From Acidobacteriota bacterium (GTDB lineage: Bacteria; Acidobacteriota; Blastocatellia; Pyrinomonadales; Pyrinomonadaceae), in NCBI GenBank assembly GCA_025463135.1, contig JAOAPY010000003.1, forward strand, positions 1 to 36,126: a stretch of 36,126 bases of DNA, in the 5' to 3' direction. Shown piece after piece: positions 22,916 through 31,533 of this stretch (the first letter of the stretch is position 1; the number at the start of each line of letters is the position of its first letter). Below the pieces are notes generated by a model. It saw nothing but the letters and a program-made list of their open reading frames with translations. It ran no database searches and was not told the DNA's origin. Both the position numbers and the translations under genes were made by a program.

Positions 22916-23312
22916 CAGAGCGGTTCCTCCGCTTCAGGTTGCCAATAATCATGCTCAGCAAAACTTCGAATTATACAGAAGAGACCTCGAAAACAAAAGA
23001 AAAATTTTTAGGCCGGGCTAATAGCGGGAGGCCGTCGGGATCGGTGAGGGTCAACCTCTGTTATAGCAGAAGTTAGCGGAAGCTTGCGGGAGACGCCGTT
23101 TGTCGTTGCCCCGAAGCAACGTTGAATGAGTCAAGTATTTCATTGCCGTTGAAACCGGGTGAGAATGGAGATTCGGGACCGATCTTTAACCGACTTGAAC
23201 TCCCCGGCAAAGTGACGCAGTACCCGCAGGACCCCTTCTGGCTAATCACCAGTAAATTGGCTAGACTTCGCCCAGCCTTTTTCAAAAGCAGCGAAACGAT
23301 AGGAGTTCGACG
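22916..23312. other. Intergenic region with divergent regulatory signals
   Basis: 397 bp between the orphan 122-residue gene (-) and a small hypothetical gene (+). It contains the minus-strand promoter at 22970-22998 and a 6-bp-stem hairpin at 23104-23121 (CGTTGC, loop CCCGAA, GCAACG). Open frames on both strands here lack SD sequences and are not called. Confidence 0.5.
22970..22998 (-). promoter_or_regulatory. Promoter of the 122-residue gene
   Basis: A perfect -10 TATAAT on the minus strand (22975-22970) with a weak -35 TTTTGT (22998-22993) at 17-bp spacing. The expected start lies about 48 bases upstream of the GTG codon. Confidence 0.6.
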
Positions 23313-23579
23313 ATGCCTGACGAGCAAAGAACAGCAAATAATTCCCAGACCTATTTGGTGGATGCCGACGAGTTTAGCTTTGAAACAATCGATCAAAATA
23401 ACGGGCAAGCGACGGTCATACGTTTCCGGATGGAGGATCCGCGTTATCACGCAGGGGATATGCTCCTGGTTCTCTCAGGGAGCGATATACGCTTTCACGG
23501 CATGATTGGCAGTCTGCAAGAGGGATGGGCTACGGCTTCGGATAACCGCGGCTCTCTGCTACCAGCGACCGTTCAGTAA
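23313..23579 (+). CDS. Small hypothetical protein (88 residues)
   Basis: The start is well supported: GGAG seven bases before the ATG. The product is acidic and soluble, opening with MPDEQRTANNSQTYLVDADE and with a beta-rich middle (ATVIRFRMEDPRYHAGDMLL, then LSGSDIRFHGMIG). I recognise no family. It ends 8 bp before the convergent VWA-like gene. Antisense and +1-frame open frames covering the same DNA lack SD sites, so this is the preferred reading. Confidence 0.55.
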   Translation: MPDEQRTANNSQTYLVDADEFSFETIDQNNGQATVIRFRMEDPRYHAGDMLLVLSGSDIRFHGMIGSLQEGWATASDNRGSLLPATVQ

Positions 23580-23587
23580 ACCGCCGC

Positions 23588-24565
23588 TTAACGGATGTGC
23601 CCGCTCGGATAGCTCAGCTCAATTCCTGGCGTCAACGACCGAATCTGCAGGCGGTGAAAGCCCTTGCGTGGGTGAGTCGAGAGAAACGTCACGGCAAGCT
23701 GTTTTTCAAGAATCCCATTCAAATCCTTGAGAAAAGGGTCAAAGCTCACGGGTGCGCCAGTTCCCTGAAAGAAGGCTTTGCCACCTGTTTCGCTCGAGAG
23801 TCTTTCCAAAGCACTCTGCGCATTGCCAATCAAAAGGTGGTTGTCGCTTTGGCTCAGGATGATGCTGGGAACGAAGAACGAATAGACGGCAACAGACCTG
23901 CGCTGCGCCTGGTTTATCGCCCTCTGTAAATCAAGACTTTGCCCCGCCGAACTCGAGTCTACTCCCCGGGAAATATCCAGACCATCCGAAACAAGCAGCA
24001 TTGACCGGCGTCCGGACGGTTGAGATTCAAATCGATTGGTTCCTTCAATAACTTCAACATAGGGGTTATAAGGTGAAGCCGAAGCGACTCCCAGCGGGAT
24101 TCGTAGCGCACGAGCGGCCTTTTCAAGATCATTAGTGAACCGCTGACGAATCTCAAGTGAGCCAGTTCTAATGTACCCCACCATCACGCGAGAGCCTGCC
24201 GGCAGATGGCGAATGAATTCGCCTATGGGTTTGATCTCATTAGCAGCTGACGAGACCAGGTCATCCTGGATAAGGACGGCCAGTGTGATGGGAGAATTGG
24301 TTGAGATCGCGCGGATGGATAACAACGTTTGGGGCTCGCCGTCTTCACTTATGTTTAGGTCCAGCAACTGCACTTCTGGTCCGGGCTTGCTGTGAACTTT
24401 GATGCCTACCGGAATCGTCACTGGCTTTGCGGTGCCGGTCGGTTTCTTTTTGTCTCCATCCCCCTGCGGCCGTCCTCCTGCTCGGGCCGGGCTGGAGGAA
24501 GCGACCACGCCGAGCGCACAGATTACTAAGACTAATGCCAGTAGCACCAATTTCCCACTCTTCAT
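23588..24565 (-). CDS. VWFA-related protein lacking the MIDAS motif
   Basis: 325 residues from the ATG at 24565, which follows GAGGAG at ideal distance and starts the signal peptide (KLVLLALVLVICALGVVASS, then PARA). A longer open frame reaches 24829 but has no export signal and overlaps the divergent gene. Features of acidobacterial VWA proteins are kept: VQLLDLNISEDGEPQTL, a VWA-like Rossmann layout (ITLAVLIQDDLVSSA, GRRSMLLVSDGLD) and a C-terminal YPSGH. The DxSxS metal-site motif reads QDDLVSS, so MIDAS-dependent metal binding is doubtful. Probably periplasmic or exported; ligand unknown. It converges on the small gene at 23313. Confidence 0.8.
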   Translation of the reverse strand: MKSGKLVLLALVLVICALGVVASSSPARAGGRPQGDGDKKKPTGTAKPVTIPVGIKVHSKPGPEVQLLDLNISEDGEPQTLLSIRAISTNSPITLAVLIQDDLVSSAANEIKPIGEFIRHLPAGSRVMVGYIRTGSLEIRQRFTNDLEKAARALRIPLGVASASPYNPYVEVIEGTNRFESQPSGRRSMLLVSDGLDISRGVDSSSAGQSLDLQRAINQAQRRSVAVYSFFVPSIILSQSDNHLLIGNAQSALERLSSETGGKAFFQGTGAPVSFDPFLKDLNGILEKQLAVTFLSTHPRKGFHRLQIRSLTPGIELSYPSGHIR

Positions 24566-24713
24566 AAGTCTCCTCGAATCAAACGCGGCAATTCCGACAC
24601 TGTTTCCCAATTGATCCACACACACTTTGCCGCCACTGGCGCGGCTGTATCTGAAGGGATAAGATTGTTTATCAAAACAGATTTTGGAGCAAGTGCGCCA
24701 TCGTACTGACGAT

Positions 24714-25490
24714 ATGCCCCCACCAAACTCAGATGGAAAGCTTACAGCGCGTGATAAGACTATGGCGCGGCTGGTAACCTGGCTACCATGGCTGACCTTC
24801 CTCGGCGTCAGCTTACCTGCTCCGATCATCTTCCTGCTGCTCTTCGTTGCTTCGAGTACGACCGAATCCGCCGCTGTTTACCTTTTCCTAACTCTTCTGG
24901 GAGCGGCACTTGGCGCCGGCGCGGCGATTATCCTGCTCCTGGTCTTACTCTTCTATCGCAAGCGATGGCTCAAAAGACTGCGCGATAGATTGGCGTTGGA
25001 TGGTATCACAGCTTCCGAGGTCCAGTGGTTCATACCCGAATTGACTACTGCCGAACGTCAGACCCTCAAACAGATGCAAGCTCGCAGTCCGCTCCTGGCA
25101 GATGCATACTCCGAAATCCTCGCGACGCGGCTTATGGCGACCAGACTGTTGAGTCGCGCCAAGCGCGATCTCCTGCTGGTTGAGCGACGCCTGAACCGTC
25201 TGGCTCTGATTCAAGGGGCCAATACCACTGCTTTGAGAGATGAACTGCGAGAAGATCAGGTGCGTCTCGGAAATACCAGACGTGAGGCCGCGGCTCGACT
25301 TGCCGAGACGCAAGCCAGAATGCAGATGATTGAAGCGACAGCTAGTCGTGACCTAAGCCACGGTGATACATACGCTATGCTGCAACGCCTATCCGCGGCG
25401 CAACAACACCTGCCCCTGACTATTGAAATGGCCCAAATCGAGAGGCGAGCCCTTGAAGAAAGCGAAGCGGAGACTAATCAAGTTTCCTGA
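24714..25490 (+). CDS. Two-TM protein with cytoplasmic coiled coil, unknown function
   Basis: 258 residues from the ATG at 24714. A TTG at 24684 is in frame, but its SD is no better. Two transmembrane helices lie near residues 24-46 ([20 protein letters not shown]) and 56-83 ([26 protein letters not shown] in two parts), then a basic [11 protein letters not shown] stop. The rest is mostly helical with heptad-like Leu/Ala spacing ([35 protein letters not shown]), suggesting a coiled coil. No catalytic motif is seen. Its 3' end overlaps the convergent AlkZ-related gene by 17 bp. It is divergent from the VWA-like gene, and shared regulation is possible but unproven. Confidence 0.75.
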   Translation: MPPPNSDGKLTARDKTMARLVTWLPWLTFLGVSLPAPIIFLLLFVASSTTESAAVYLFLTLLGAALGAGAAIILLLVLLFYRKRWLKRLRDRLALDGITASEVQWFIPELTTAERQTLKQMQARSPLLADAYSEILATRLMATRLLSRAKRDLLLVERRLNRLALIQGANTTALRDELREDQVRLGNTRREAAARLAETQARMQMIEATASRDLSHGDTYAMLQRLSAAQQHLPLTIEMAQIERRALEESEAETNQVS

Positions 25491-26283
25491 GCCGGTACAC
25501 ACCCGGTGCCAACCGCACCGCGAATCCTTCGTCAACCAAAGCCCAATTCCCCAGTCCGGCGTCCGGCGCCGAAAGGCCTGTGACACTAGCCAACTCTCCG
25601 CGCAGCGTCATCCCCGCACCGCTCAAAAAAGTGCGAGCTATCTCGCGCAAGGCACTCTCTCGATCAACGGTTTCGGCCAGCTCTTCAGGGAAACGGCCTT
25701 CCGCCAGCGTCCAGATGTAGGTGAACTTTGGTTTGTAAATAACTTCTGAAGGAATGATTTTAAATGTGCGCTGTAGCTCATCCATAGATCGTAAGAAACG
25801 CGCACGGTCGGTTATGCGACTCGCGTCCTGCAAGTCTCGGGTGCCCATTTCCCATTCGCGGCGCATTACTCTTAACACCGCCCGAGATTCGGGAGATAAC
25901 AGCGAGCCTTCACTCTTTTTTGGTATTCCCCATACGGAATGAAAGTAAGGAATCAATCTTCGCGAAAGAAAAGTTGCCCGCCCCCTGGCAAGCTTGCCGT
26001 AAAAGACTTTTCCGCGACTCATGATTTCATCCTTTAGCACCCAGGTCAGGCTGCTCTCAGGATCTTTCTGAACATTGCGCGGCAGATGAGCGTCACGTCT
26101 GCCGCATACCGCAATGAAGAGGGACGGACCCGGGCGGCGAGAGTCCGTCAGTGTCGAGCAGAAGCCAATCGACTCTGTGAACTGTTCCGCGGCGTTAACG
26201 TCCTCGACTTTTCGGTCCGGCTCACGACGCCACCATCGATCACGATGGGTCTCAATATCTTCGGGCAACAAACCTTCGCGCAT
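25474..26283 (-). CDS. AlkZ-related winged-helix protein
   Basis: 269 residues. The sequence pattern ([105 protein letters not shown]) resembles AlkZ-related proteins, relatives of the YcaQ/AlkZ DNA glycosylases built of winged helices. This is recalled similarity, not a search. The first 30 residues ([20 protein letters not shown]) are outside the conserved part, and the ATG has no SD; an internal ATG at 26022 has a good AAGGA but would remove conserved segments. Any glycosylase activity is unproven. It lies just downstream of a strong terminator, so it needs its own promoter. Confidence 0.6.
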   Translation of the reverse strand: MREGLLPEDIETHRDRWWRREPDRKVEDVNAAEQFTESIGFCSTLTDSRRPGPSLFIAVCGRRDAHLPRNVQKDPESSLTWVLKDEIMSRGKVFYGKLARGRATFLSRRLIPYFHSVWGIPKKSEGSLLSPESRAVLRVMRREWEMGTRDLQDASRITDRARFLRSMDELQRTFKIIPSEVIYKPKFTYIWTLAEGRFPEELAETVDRESALREIARTFLSGAGMTLRGELASVTGLSAPDAGLGNWALVDEGFAVRLAPGVYRLRKLD

Positions 26284-26299
26284 AACGATTCAGAAAGCG

Positions 26300-26348
26300 A
26301 AAAAACAGCGGCAGGATTAGTCCGATAGTATGGACCAACCCTGCCGCT
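26300..26348 (-). terminator. Strong rho-independent terminator of the Gly-zipper gene
   Basis: Arms 26332-26348 and 26307-26323 pair over 17 bp (two G-U wobbles) with an 8-nt loop. On the minus strand the stem is followed by G and TTTTTT (26305-26300). It lies 26 bp after the stop codon of the gene ending at 26374. Confidence 0.92.
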
Positions 26349-26373
26349 TCGTACAGGTCTAGTTCTGGCTAAT

Positions 26374-27921
26374 TTATCGATTTGGCCCTGTGGTCCGGAT
26401 GGTAATCTCCGTTCCCCGTGGCAGATCCAGATCGTTGCGGCCCTGAACGTAGACTGATCCAGCCCCGCCACCAGCGCCGACCACTGCACCGATAGCTGCG
26501 CCCTTTCCACCACCGGCAATCGCACCGATGATTGCACCCACGGCTGTTCCAATCGCCGTGCGCTGCACAGTTTTTTGGGACTGGCTGTCCTCCTGAATTG
26601 CGCCTTCATTGTCGATCTTTGCCGAATCACCATTTGGCATTCGCACAGAATCCAGGATTCCGGCGAAGCGATAGGATTGACCCTCTCGCAGGCGGATGCG
26701 GTCAAAACTGAAAGTAAGTTCCGACCGACCGGTTACCCGACCGCTACGCTGAATATTTGAAACGTGTCCTTCAATGACCGCGCCTGCGTATTGTGTGGGC
26801 GAGCGGACAGTAGCGGTAAAGGTGTCACCATCTCGAGTCGTACTTGTCGAGATGGGATCATTAAGTTCGGCTACAACCGTCTCGCCATTCCGCAAAATAA
26901 ACTCGCCGTTATTTTCTACCGACGGAATATTTTGAGGTCCACTGAATACGTCGAATTGGGCTACGTCGGCGGTCTTCTCATAGAAACTCTGGATTTCGAT
27001 CGGAGTATTCAAGCCTTCCGCGTAAACACGTCGCGTTACTCTCAGTCCCCCATTGTCAACCGGGCTGAAGATAACGTTGAACTCAGTATTTCTGTCGCCG
27101 GTAGTCGTGACAGTCAGTTGGTTTCCGGTGAGCTCGCTTCGCACTCGAATCGTGCGACCACTATTTGTGGTTTCGGTCTGCTCGCGGCCATCAGCTTCGA
27201 AACTGACCTGCGCCGCCCGCGTGGAAGCCAGCGTTACCGTGCGACCGCGGACATCGATGGCAATTTGATTAGGTGGATCCAAACGCCTCAGCAATTGCTC
27301 GCGTCGCTGTTGCCGGTCCTGGTAAGGCAAGGATCGCAAGGCCCTATCGATCGCAATGCCCGGATCTTCAGTACGCGTCGAATCGAGGCGATATGTGCCA
27401 GTCAAACGAAAAGCTGAGGGAGGATTTCGATAGCCCCGATTACCACGACCAGTTTGCGTCCAGGTAAGCCCATAGGTTCTGGCCAACTCATTCAAGTCTA
27501 CTTGCAGGTTAGACCAATAACGCTCCGTTTGAGCGTCCCCGCTGCGTCGACTTATGAAATTACCCAACTCGCTCGCCCGGTCAAGAATTTGTTGGGCGTC
27601 AGCCGCCGTTGCTTCACGCTGGTTGAGTCGCAGACGAAACTGCTGCACACCCTCGCTTAAATTTGCCAGCAATGTGCCCGGATCATTTTGTTCGCGTGAG
27701 TTGTACACCGGTCGCTGGTCGCGATTGTTGGAGACCGGATTACGATTTGGCGTAGCCGTAAGACTATTCCGCAAAAGGTCTATCCGATCATCAATACGAC
27801 GCAGAAGTTGCCTTACCCCCTGGGGATTGGTCTGCGTCCCGCTGCGTATCTGCGCCTGTTCCGATACCGCAGCCATTGTTAAGAGCAGCGCCAGTCCCAT
27901 TAGTCTTCTAAATACATTCAT
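26374..27921 (-). CDS. Exported glycine-zipper protein of unknown function
   Basis: 515 residues from the ATG at 27921, which follows GGAGGG by seven bases and begins a signal peptide (RRLMGLALLLTMAAVSEQAQ). A region rich in Arg/Asn/Gln (about 25-170) leads to a beta-rich middle with ATSTRAAQVSFEADG-like segments. The C-terminus has an RSPTQYAGAVIEGHVS domain, then a Gly-zipper (AIGTAVGAIIGAIAGGG, AAIGAVVGAGGGAGSVY) and DLDLPRGTEITIRT. This C-terminal architecture occurs in acidobacterial and other envelope proteins and is thought to insert in or pack against membranes. Catalysis is not suggested. It is divergent from osmC; the strong terminator marks a single-gene unit. Confidence 0.8.
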   Translation of the reverse strand: MNVFRRLMGLALLLTMAAVSEQAQIRSGTQTNPQGVRQLLRRIDDRIDLLRNSLTATPNRNPVSNNRDQRPVYNSREQNDPGTLLANLSEGVQQFRLRLNQREATAADAQQILDRASELGNFISRRSGDAQTERYWSNLQVDLNELARTYGLTWTQTGRGNRGYRNPPSAFRLTGTYRLDSTRTEDPGIAIDRALRSLPYQDRQQRREQLLRRLDPPNQIAIDVRGRTVTLASTRAAQVSFEADGREQTETTNSGRTIRVRSELTGNQLTVTTTGDRNTEFNVIFSPVDNGGLRVTRRVYAEGLNTPIEIQSFYEKTADVAQFDVFSGPQNIPSVENNGEFILRNGETVVAELNDPISTSTTRDGDTFTATVRSPTQYAGAVIEGHVSNIQRSGRVTGRSELTFSFDRIRLREGQSYRFAGILDSVRMPNGDSAKIDNEGAIQEDSQSQKTVQRTAIGTAVGAIIGAIAGGGKGAAIGAVVGAGGGAGSVYVQGRNDLDLPRGTEITIRTTGPNR

Positions 27922-28291
27922 CGTCTTTCCCTCCAGTATCCTGCGAGCCAGAATCAAACTTCTCTCCTGTAAACCGATTGTTTTCGTTCAAGTGTTTTGA
28001 AGCTTATTAGCGGGAGAACCAATAACCTTTCAACCCGCGTGCCACCGAACTCTCAGTCTAGAGACTGACCTCAAATAAACTGTCAAAGGGTAAACAATGT
28101 TATTTTGAAGGCTGGAATGCCTCGTATTTTCTGAGGTCCAGAACACGAGCTCCGCCCGCACGGTTCAAATAGAGTACGCGTTTGGGACAAGGTGTACGGC
28201 AACGTTACGAGCATCAGAAACTCCAAACAAGAGGCCCGCACCTCTTTGCGCACAGGGCCTATGTTATTCTCAACTCGGAGGCGCCCAGGAA
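27922..28291. other. Intergenic region between the Gly-zipper gene and osmC
   Basis: 370 bp containing divergent promoters. No -35/-10 pair stands out on either strand. Just before osmC, AGGCCC and GGGCCT (about 28231-28260) form an inverted repeat across CGCACCTCTTTGCGCACA, possibly an operator or leader hairpin. No coding candidate with an SD is present. Confidence 0.4.
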
Positions 28292-28720
28292 ATGACGGAA
28301 GAAGATAACAAGGCACTTATTCACTATGCCGGGAACGATTTTTTTATCGGCTTAACACCAACGAAGCACGCCCTGACGCTGGACACTGACCATGATCGCT
28401 CTGCGGCGCCCACCCCGATGGAGTTGCTGCTCATTGCCTTGGGTAGTTGCACGGCCGTTGATGTCATCAGCATCCTGCAAAAGAAACGCGAGCAGGTTAC
28501 CGACTATAAAGTTGAAGTCCGTGGCGAGCGACAAACAGATCATCCACGAAGTTTCAAGCGCATGGAGGTGACACATATAATCACGGGCAGGAATGTCTCG
28601 CCCAAATCCGTTGCCCAGGCGATTGAACTCTCGGAGACAAAATACTGCAGCGTCGCAGCTACCCTGCGACCAACTGTGGAAATCGTTTCGCGCTATGACA
28701 TCATCGAAGTACCGTCATGA
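28292..28720 (+). CDS. OsmC/Ohr family protein
   Basis: 142-residue member of the OsmC family, thiol-dependent peroxidases or related redox proteins. The two family Cys are in place: Cys53 in LIALGSCTAVDV and Cys119 in SETKYCSVAATL. The N-terminal strand block and PTPMELLLIALG are typical of the YhfA-like subgroup. GGAGG upstream of the ATG is spaced at about ten bases, with a closer AGGAA. The stop overlaps the next gene's start (ATGA), so the lytic transglycosylase gene is translationally coupled. The actual substrate (organic hydroperoxide or other) is not determined by sequence. Confidence 0.92.
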   Translation: MTEEDNKALIHYAGNDFFIGLTPTKHALTLDTDHDRSAAPTPMELLLIALGSCTAVDVISILQKKREQVTDYKVEVRGERQTDHPRSFKRMEVTHIITGRNVSPKSVAQAIELSETKYCSVAATLRPTVEIVSRYDIIEVPS

Positions 28721-30201
28721 GGATTTCTGAAGTCAGCCAAATGCCCGGAGTGATTGTCAGTTCCCTGCTGTTGACGCTAAGCGTTATGAAAGTGGGAGCT
28801 AGCCCACTTCCCGCCCCTGGTTTGCCCTTACGCATTACTCCCTCGACTGTCTTTCAATCGGCGAGCGATGGCAGCCTGGCTGCCGTTCGTCAAAGTGATC
28901 GGCTCGTACGCACGCCTGGCGGCAAATTGTCCAGGCTGCCGGCCAGCGAACATTTGCGGCGCGCCAACATCTACATGACCAATAGGGCCTTCGCCGAAGC
29001 CCGTGAACACTGGGAGGCCCTGCTTGGCTTTTACCCGGAGGACCCTGGTATTCCGTCGGCGTTACTTGGTATTGGCCGCTCATACTTTCAAGAACGCCGG
29101 TACCAGGAAGCTTTCTCGGTCTTTGATCGGCTCCGCAACGCATACCCGCAGACAAAGGATGGACGTGAGGGGTTGAACTTCAGTGCCGCGGCCGCTTTGC
29201 GTATGGGCCAACCGGCCGAAGCCGCGGAACGATACCGCCTGTACGTAACTCAATATCCCGACGGCGAGCGCGCCGACAGCGCTCATCTCAACCTGATTGA
29301 CGCCCTCCGCGAGGTTGGTCGTCCAAAAGAGGCGGTGCAATGGATCGCTCGCACGCGGCAGCGCTTCGCGAACCAGCCGACAGAAGTGAATGCACTGTTT
29401 GCCTATCTCCGTCTGGACGTTGCTGAAGGAAATTGGAAGCATGCGATTGCGACCGCCGAAGAACTCAGCAACAGGCGATTTCAAAAAGGAGTGTTAACGA
29501 CAACCTCCGAGGTTAGTTACCTTAAGGCCTACAGTCTGCAGCAGGCGGGACGTACAGAAGAAGCTATCGCCGCCTATTTGAGCATTCCGGAAGGAGTGGA
29601 TTCATATTATGGTTGGCTGGCAACTGATCGATTACAGAGTCTTATCGATGACCAGCGCCGCCCGCTGGTGAACCAGCGCTCTGAACGCGTCGGTTCCCAG
29701 ATAGCACTGGTGGCAAGTACTTATCCCGCGCCCTATCGAGAAGCAATTCTGCGCACTGCGCGTACAAGAAAACTCGACCCCCGTTTTATTCTTGCGATCA
29801 TGAAACAGGAGAGTGTTTTTCGACCGCAGGCGAAGTCCCCTGCGGGCGCCCGCGGATTGTTACAACTGACTTTGGATGCCGCTCAACGTTATGCGGCGAG
29901 TGCCGGACTCAATACGCTGAGTGAGAATCAGCTCTATCGGCCAGAGACTTCAATCGTGGTCGGAGGCGAGTATCTTGCCGAGCTAAGCCGGCTGTTTCCC
30001 AACCAGCTCGAAGCGGTTGCCGCCTCGTATAATGGAGGCGAAGACAACGTGGCGCGCTGGGTGAAACGATCCAAACAAAAAGATCCCGGCGTTTTTACCG
30101 CCGAGATCGGATTTGACGAAACAAAAGCGTATGCGCAAAAAGTGATGGCTAACTATCGCGCCTATCGACAACTCTACACCGCCGACCTCAACCGTAGGTG
30201 A
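28717..30201 (+). CDS. Soluble lytic murein transglycosylase with TPR-like repeats
   Basis: 494-residue exported enzyme that cleaves peptidoglycan between MurNAc and GlcNAc. The N-terminus is a signal-like segment (MPGVIVSSLLLTLSVMKVGAS); either the ATG at 28717 or that at 28741 may start it. Residues about 80-300 are TPR-like helices (FAEAREHWEALLGFYPEDP, YQEAFSVFDRLRNAYPQTK, AAERYRLYVTQYPDGERA). The SLT domain follows from about 338: IMKQESVFRP with catalytic Glu365, SPAGARGLLQL, and AVAASYNGGEDNVARW. This is the Slt70-like layout but shorter. It overlaps osmC by four bases and ends just before a REP-like palindrome. Confidence 0.93.
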   Translation: MRISEVSQMPGVIVSSLLLTLSVMKVGASPLPAPGLPLRITPSTVFQSASDGSLAAVRQSDRLVRTPGGKLSRLPASEHLRRANIYMTNRAFAEAREHWEALLGFYPEDPGIPSALLGIGRSYFQERRYQEAFSVFDRLRNAYPQTKDGREGLNFSAAAALRMGQPAEAAERYRLYVTQYPDGERADSAHLNLIDALREVGRPKEAVQWIARTRQRFANQPTEVNALFAYLRLDVAEGNWKHAIATAEELSNRRFQKGVLTTTSEVSYLKAYSLQQAGRTEEAIAAYLSIPEGVDSYYGWLATDRLQSLIDDQRRPLVNQRSERVGSQIALVASTYPAPYREAILRTARTRKLDPRFILAIMKQESVFRPQAKSPAGARGLLQLTLDAAQRYAASAGLNTLSENQLYRPETSIVVGGEYLAELSRLFPNQLEAVAASYNGGEDNVARWVKRSKQKDPGVFTAEIGFDETKAYAQKVMANYRAYRQLYTADLNRR

Positions 30202-30212
30202 ACGAGTGAGAT

Positions 30213-30283
30213 CTTGTCAGTAGCACCTGCGTTAGCGGGTGGGTTCTTGTTAGTCTCGGGCCAATTCAGGTGGTACTGACAAG
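30213..30283. repeat. REP-like palindromic element between convergent genes
   Basis: A 71-bp element with 17-bp imperfect terminal inverted repeats (CTTGTCAGTAGCACCTG left, CAGGTGGTACTGACAAG right). Its left half carries CACCTGC-GTTA-GCGGGTG, a small hairpin; the right half lacks the matching GCGGGTGG part, so one unit looks truncated. It fills nearly the whole gap between the convergent lytic transglycosylase and hypothetical genes, and may end transcription in both directions. A related copy is at 36025. Confidence 0.8.
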
Positions 30284-30288
30284 TCACG

Positions 30289-31203
30289 TTAAGGCTCTGG
30301 GCTAAATCGCCTGTCTTCAAATCCTCTCGCGTCTTCGCGTCGCTTTAAACTATCAGGCCGTTGATATACCCGCGGCAAGATTCCCAATCTCACCAGCCCC
30401 TGATAAAACTCATAACGAATCGTCACATCAGAGAACGGCCGAGATTCCAACTGCATATTCACCCAACGGACATCATTCGAAACTGATCGTCCGATACCTG
30501 TCGCTGCCGATTCATCGTCCGGCGCGGGGTACGACTTCCTTCGGCTGTCTTTGCTTTCGGCTACTGTTGGCGCATCCGCACCGCGATTGCTCGACGCGCC
30601 GTTGTCTTCGTAGGTGGGTTGCCCCGAACGCGGCGATGGCGGTGGCACGACTCGGACCGGAACAGGCTGGCGCTCGCGGAAGAAGACCGCCGAAATTACC
30701 CCCAGATTCGCAGTCTGGCCCAGCTTCGCGCCATACGAATCCCGCTCAGTGGTGAAATAAAAATGGCGCGCGCGCGCGGTACTGACCTGCCAGCCGCTGA
30801 TGTCGATCGTTTCATATGGTCCCATCACCCACTTGCTGGCATCCCAGGCTGTCGTGTGTTTGGCGTCAATGGTGTTCAACCCGTCGACTGATAAGGCCAC
30901 CGCAACGCGGAAAGGAAACGGATTGCGAAGGCGCAATTCATACTCGCGTCCCTCGAGGGCCTCGACGTAGGTGCGGCCCCGGGCGGCGTACTCATCCAAA
31001 GGTCTGCCGTTCATTAATACCTGCACGTCAAATTCAGGCCTGATAATGTCAGGCCGATCAGGAGATTGAATTTGCACTGTCGTGCTCGGAACCAGCGGCG
31101 CCGCACTAGCCTTTGGCCGCCCGGTTGAATATATGAAACCGCCGGCCAGAAAAGTACTCAGGCCGGCCACCGCCAACAGTAAGAACTCCTTCTTCACCTT
31201 CAT
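30289..31203 (-). CDS. Signal-anchored hypothetical protein
   Basis: 304 residues from the ATG at 31203, preceded by GGGAG. A longer frame to 31245 has no membrane signal. The hydrophobic N-terminus (FLLLAVAGLSTFLAGGFIY) is a signal peptide or anchor. Next come PEFDVQVLMNGRPLDEYAA and the beta-rich YELRLRNPFPFRVAVALSVD, a segment type seen in proteins that describe their own length-like 'legacy' domains; I do not recognise a named family. Residues about 200-260 are a Ser/Pro/Asp-rich linker. The C-terminus (SRPFSDVTIRYEFYQGLVRL) forms a second small domain. No catalytic motif is evident. It converges on the lytic transglycosylase across the REP-like element. Confidence 0.72.
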   Translation of the reverse strand: MKVKKEFLLLAVAGLSTFLAGGFIYSTGRPKASAAPLVPSTTVQIQSPDRPDIIRPEFDVQVLMNGRPLDEYAARGRTYVEALEGREYELRLRNPFPFRVAVALSVDGLNTIDAKHTTAWDASKWVMGPYETIDISGWQVSTARARHFYFTTERDSYGAKLGQTANLGVISAVFFRERQPVPVRVVPPPSPRSGQPTYEDNGASSNRGADAPTVAESKDSRRKSYPAPDDESAATGIGRSVSNDVRWVNMQLESRPFSDVTIRYEFYQGLVRLGILPRVYQRPDSLKRREDARGFEDRRFSPEP

Positions 31204-31533
31204 TGCCCACGTCTCCCTTCGCTGAAATATTTCCGCGACCAGCATGGGAACGCTTCGGCTCGCCGATTCTTGCGCCCGGCTGATTGGAGGAGAAGTCTTT
31301 TATTTGGTGCGTTGAACGTCATCAACGTTCCACTTGCCCTTTTGCGGGGTTTTTCTGCAGATACCAATTGGGGTAACGCTTATGGAATTATCGATTGGTC
31401 CATCCAGGCTTTTTGATATTGAGTAAAATGCGCCTTAAAGGCTACAATACCGCGCCAGGTTCTTCCCCAAATTGTTTTCGCATTTATTCGCTGGAAGGCG
31501 CAGCTCTGAAAACGCGCCATGTAGGAGAAGCTG
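31204..31533. other. Intergenic region upstream of the methyltransferase
   Basis: 330 bp between divergent genes. It contains GAACGT-CATCA-ACGTTC-type dyad symmetry at about 31313-31330 and AT-rich sequence at 31408-31430 that could be the methyltransferase promoter. No coding sequence is supported. Confidence 0.4.

Noticed and set aside
23073-23505. Overlapping 125- and 127-residue open frames on both strands
   Set aside because: They cover the 88-residue gene at 23313, which alone has a good SD; their sequences show no domain features.
28083-28316. 77-residue minus-strand open frame over the osmC start
   Set aside because: Antisense to the well-supported OsmC start, with no SD or family features.
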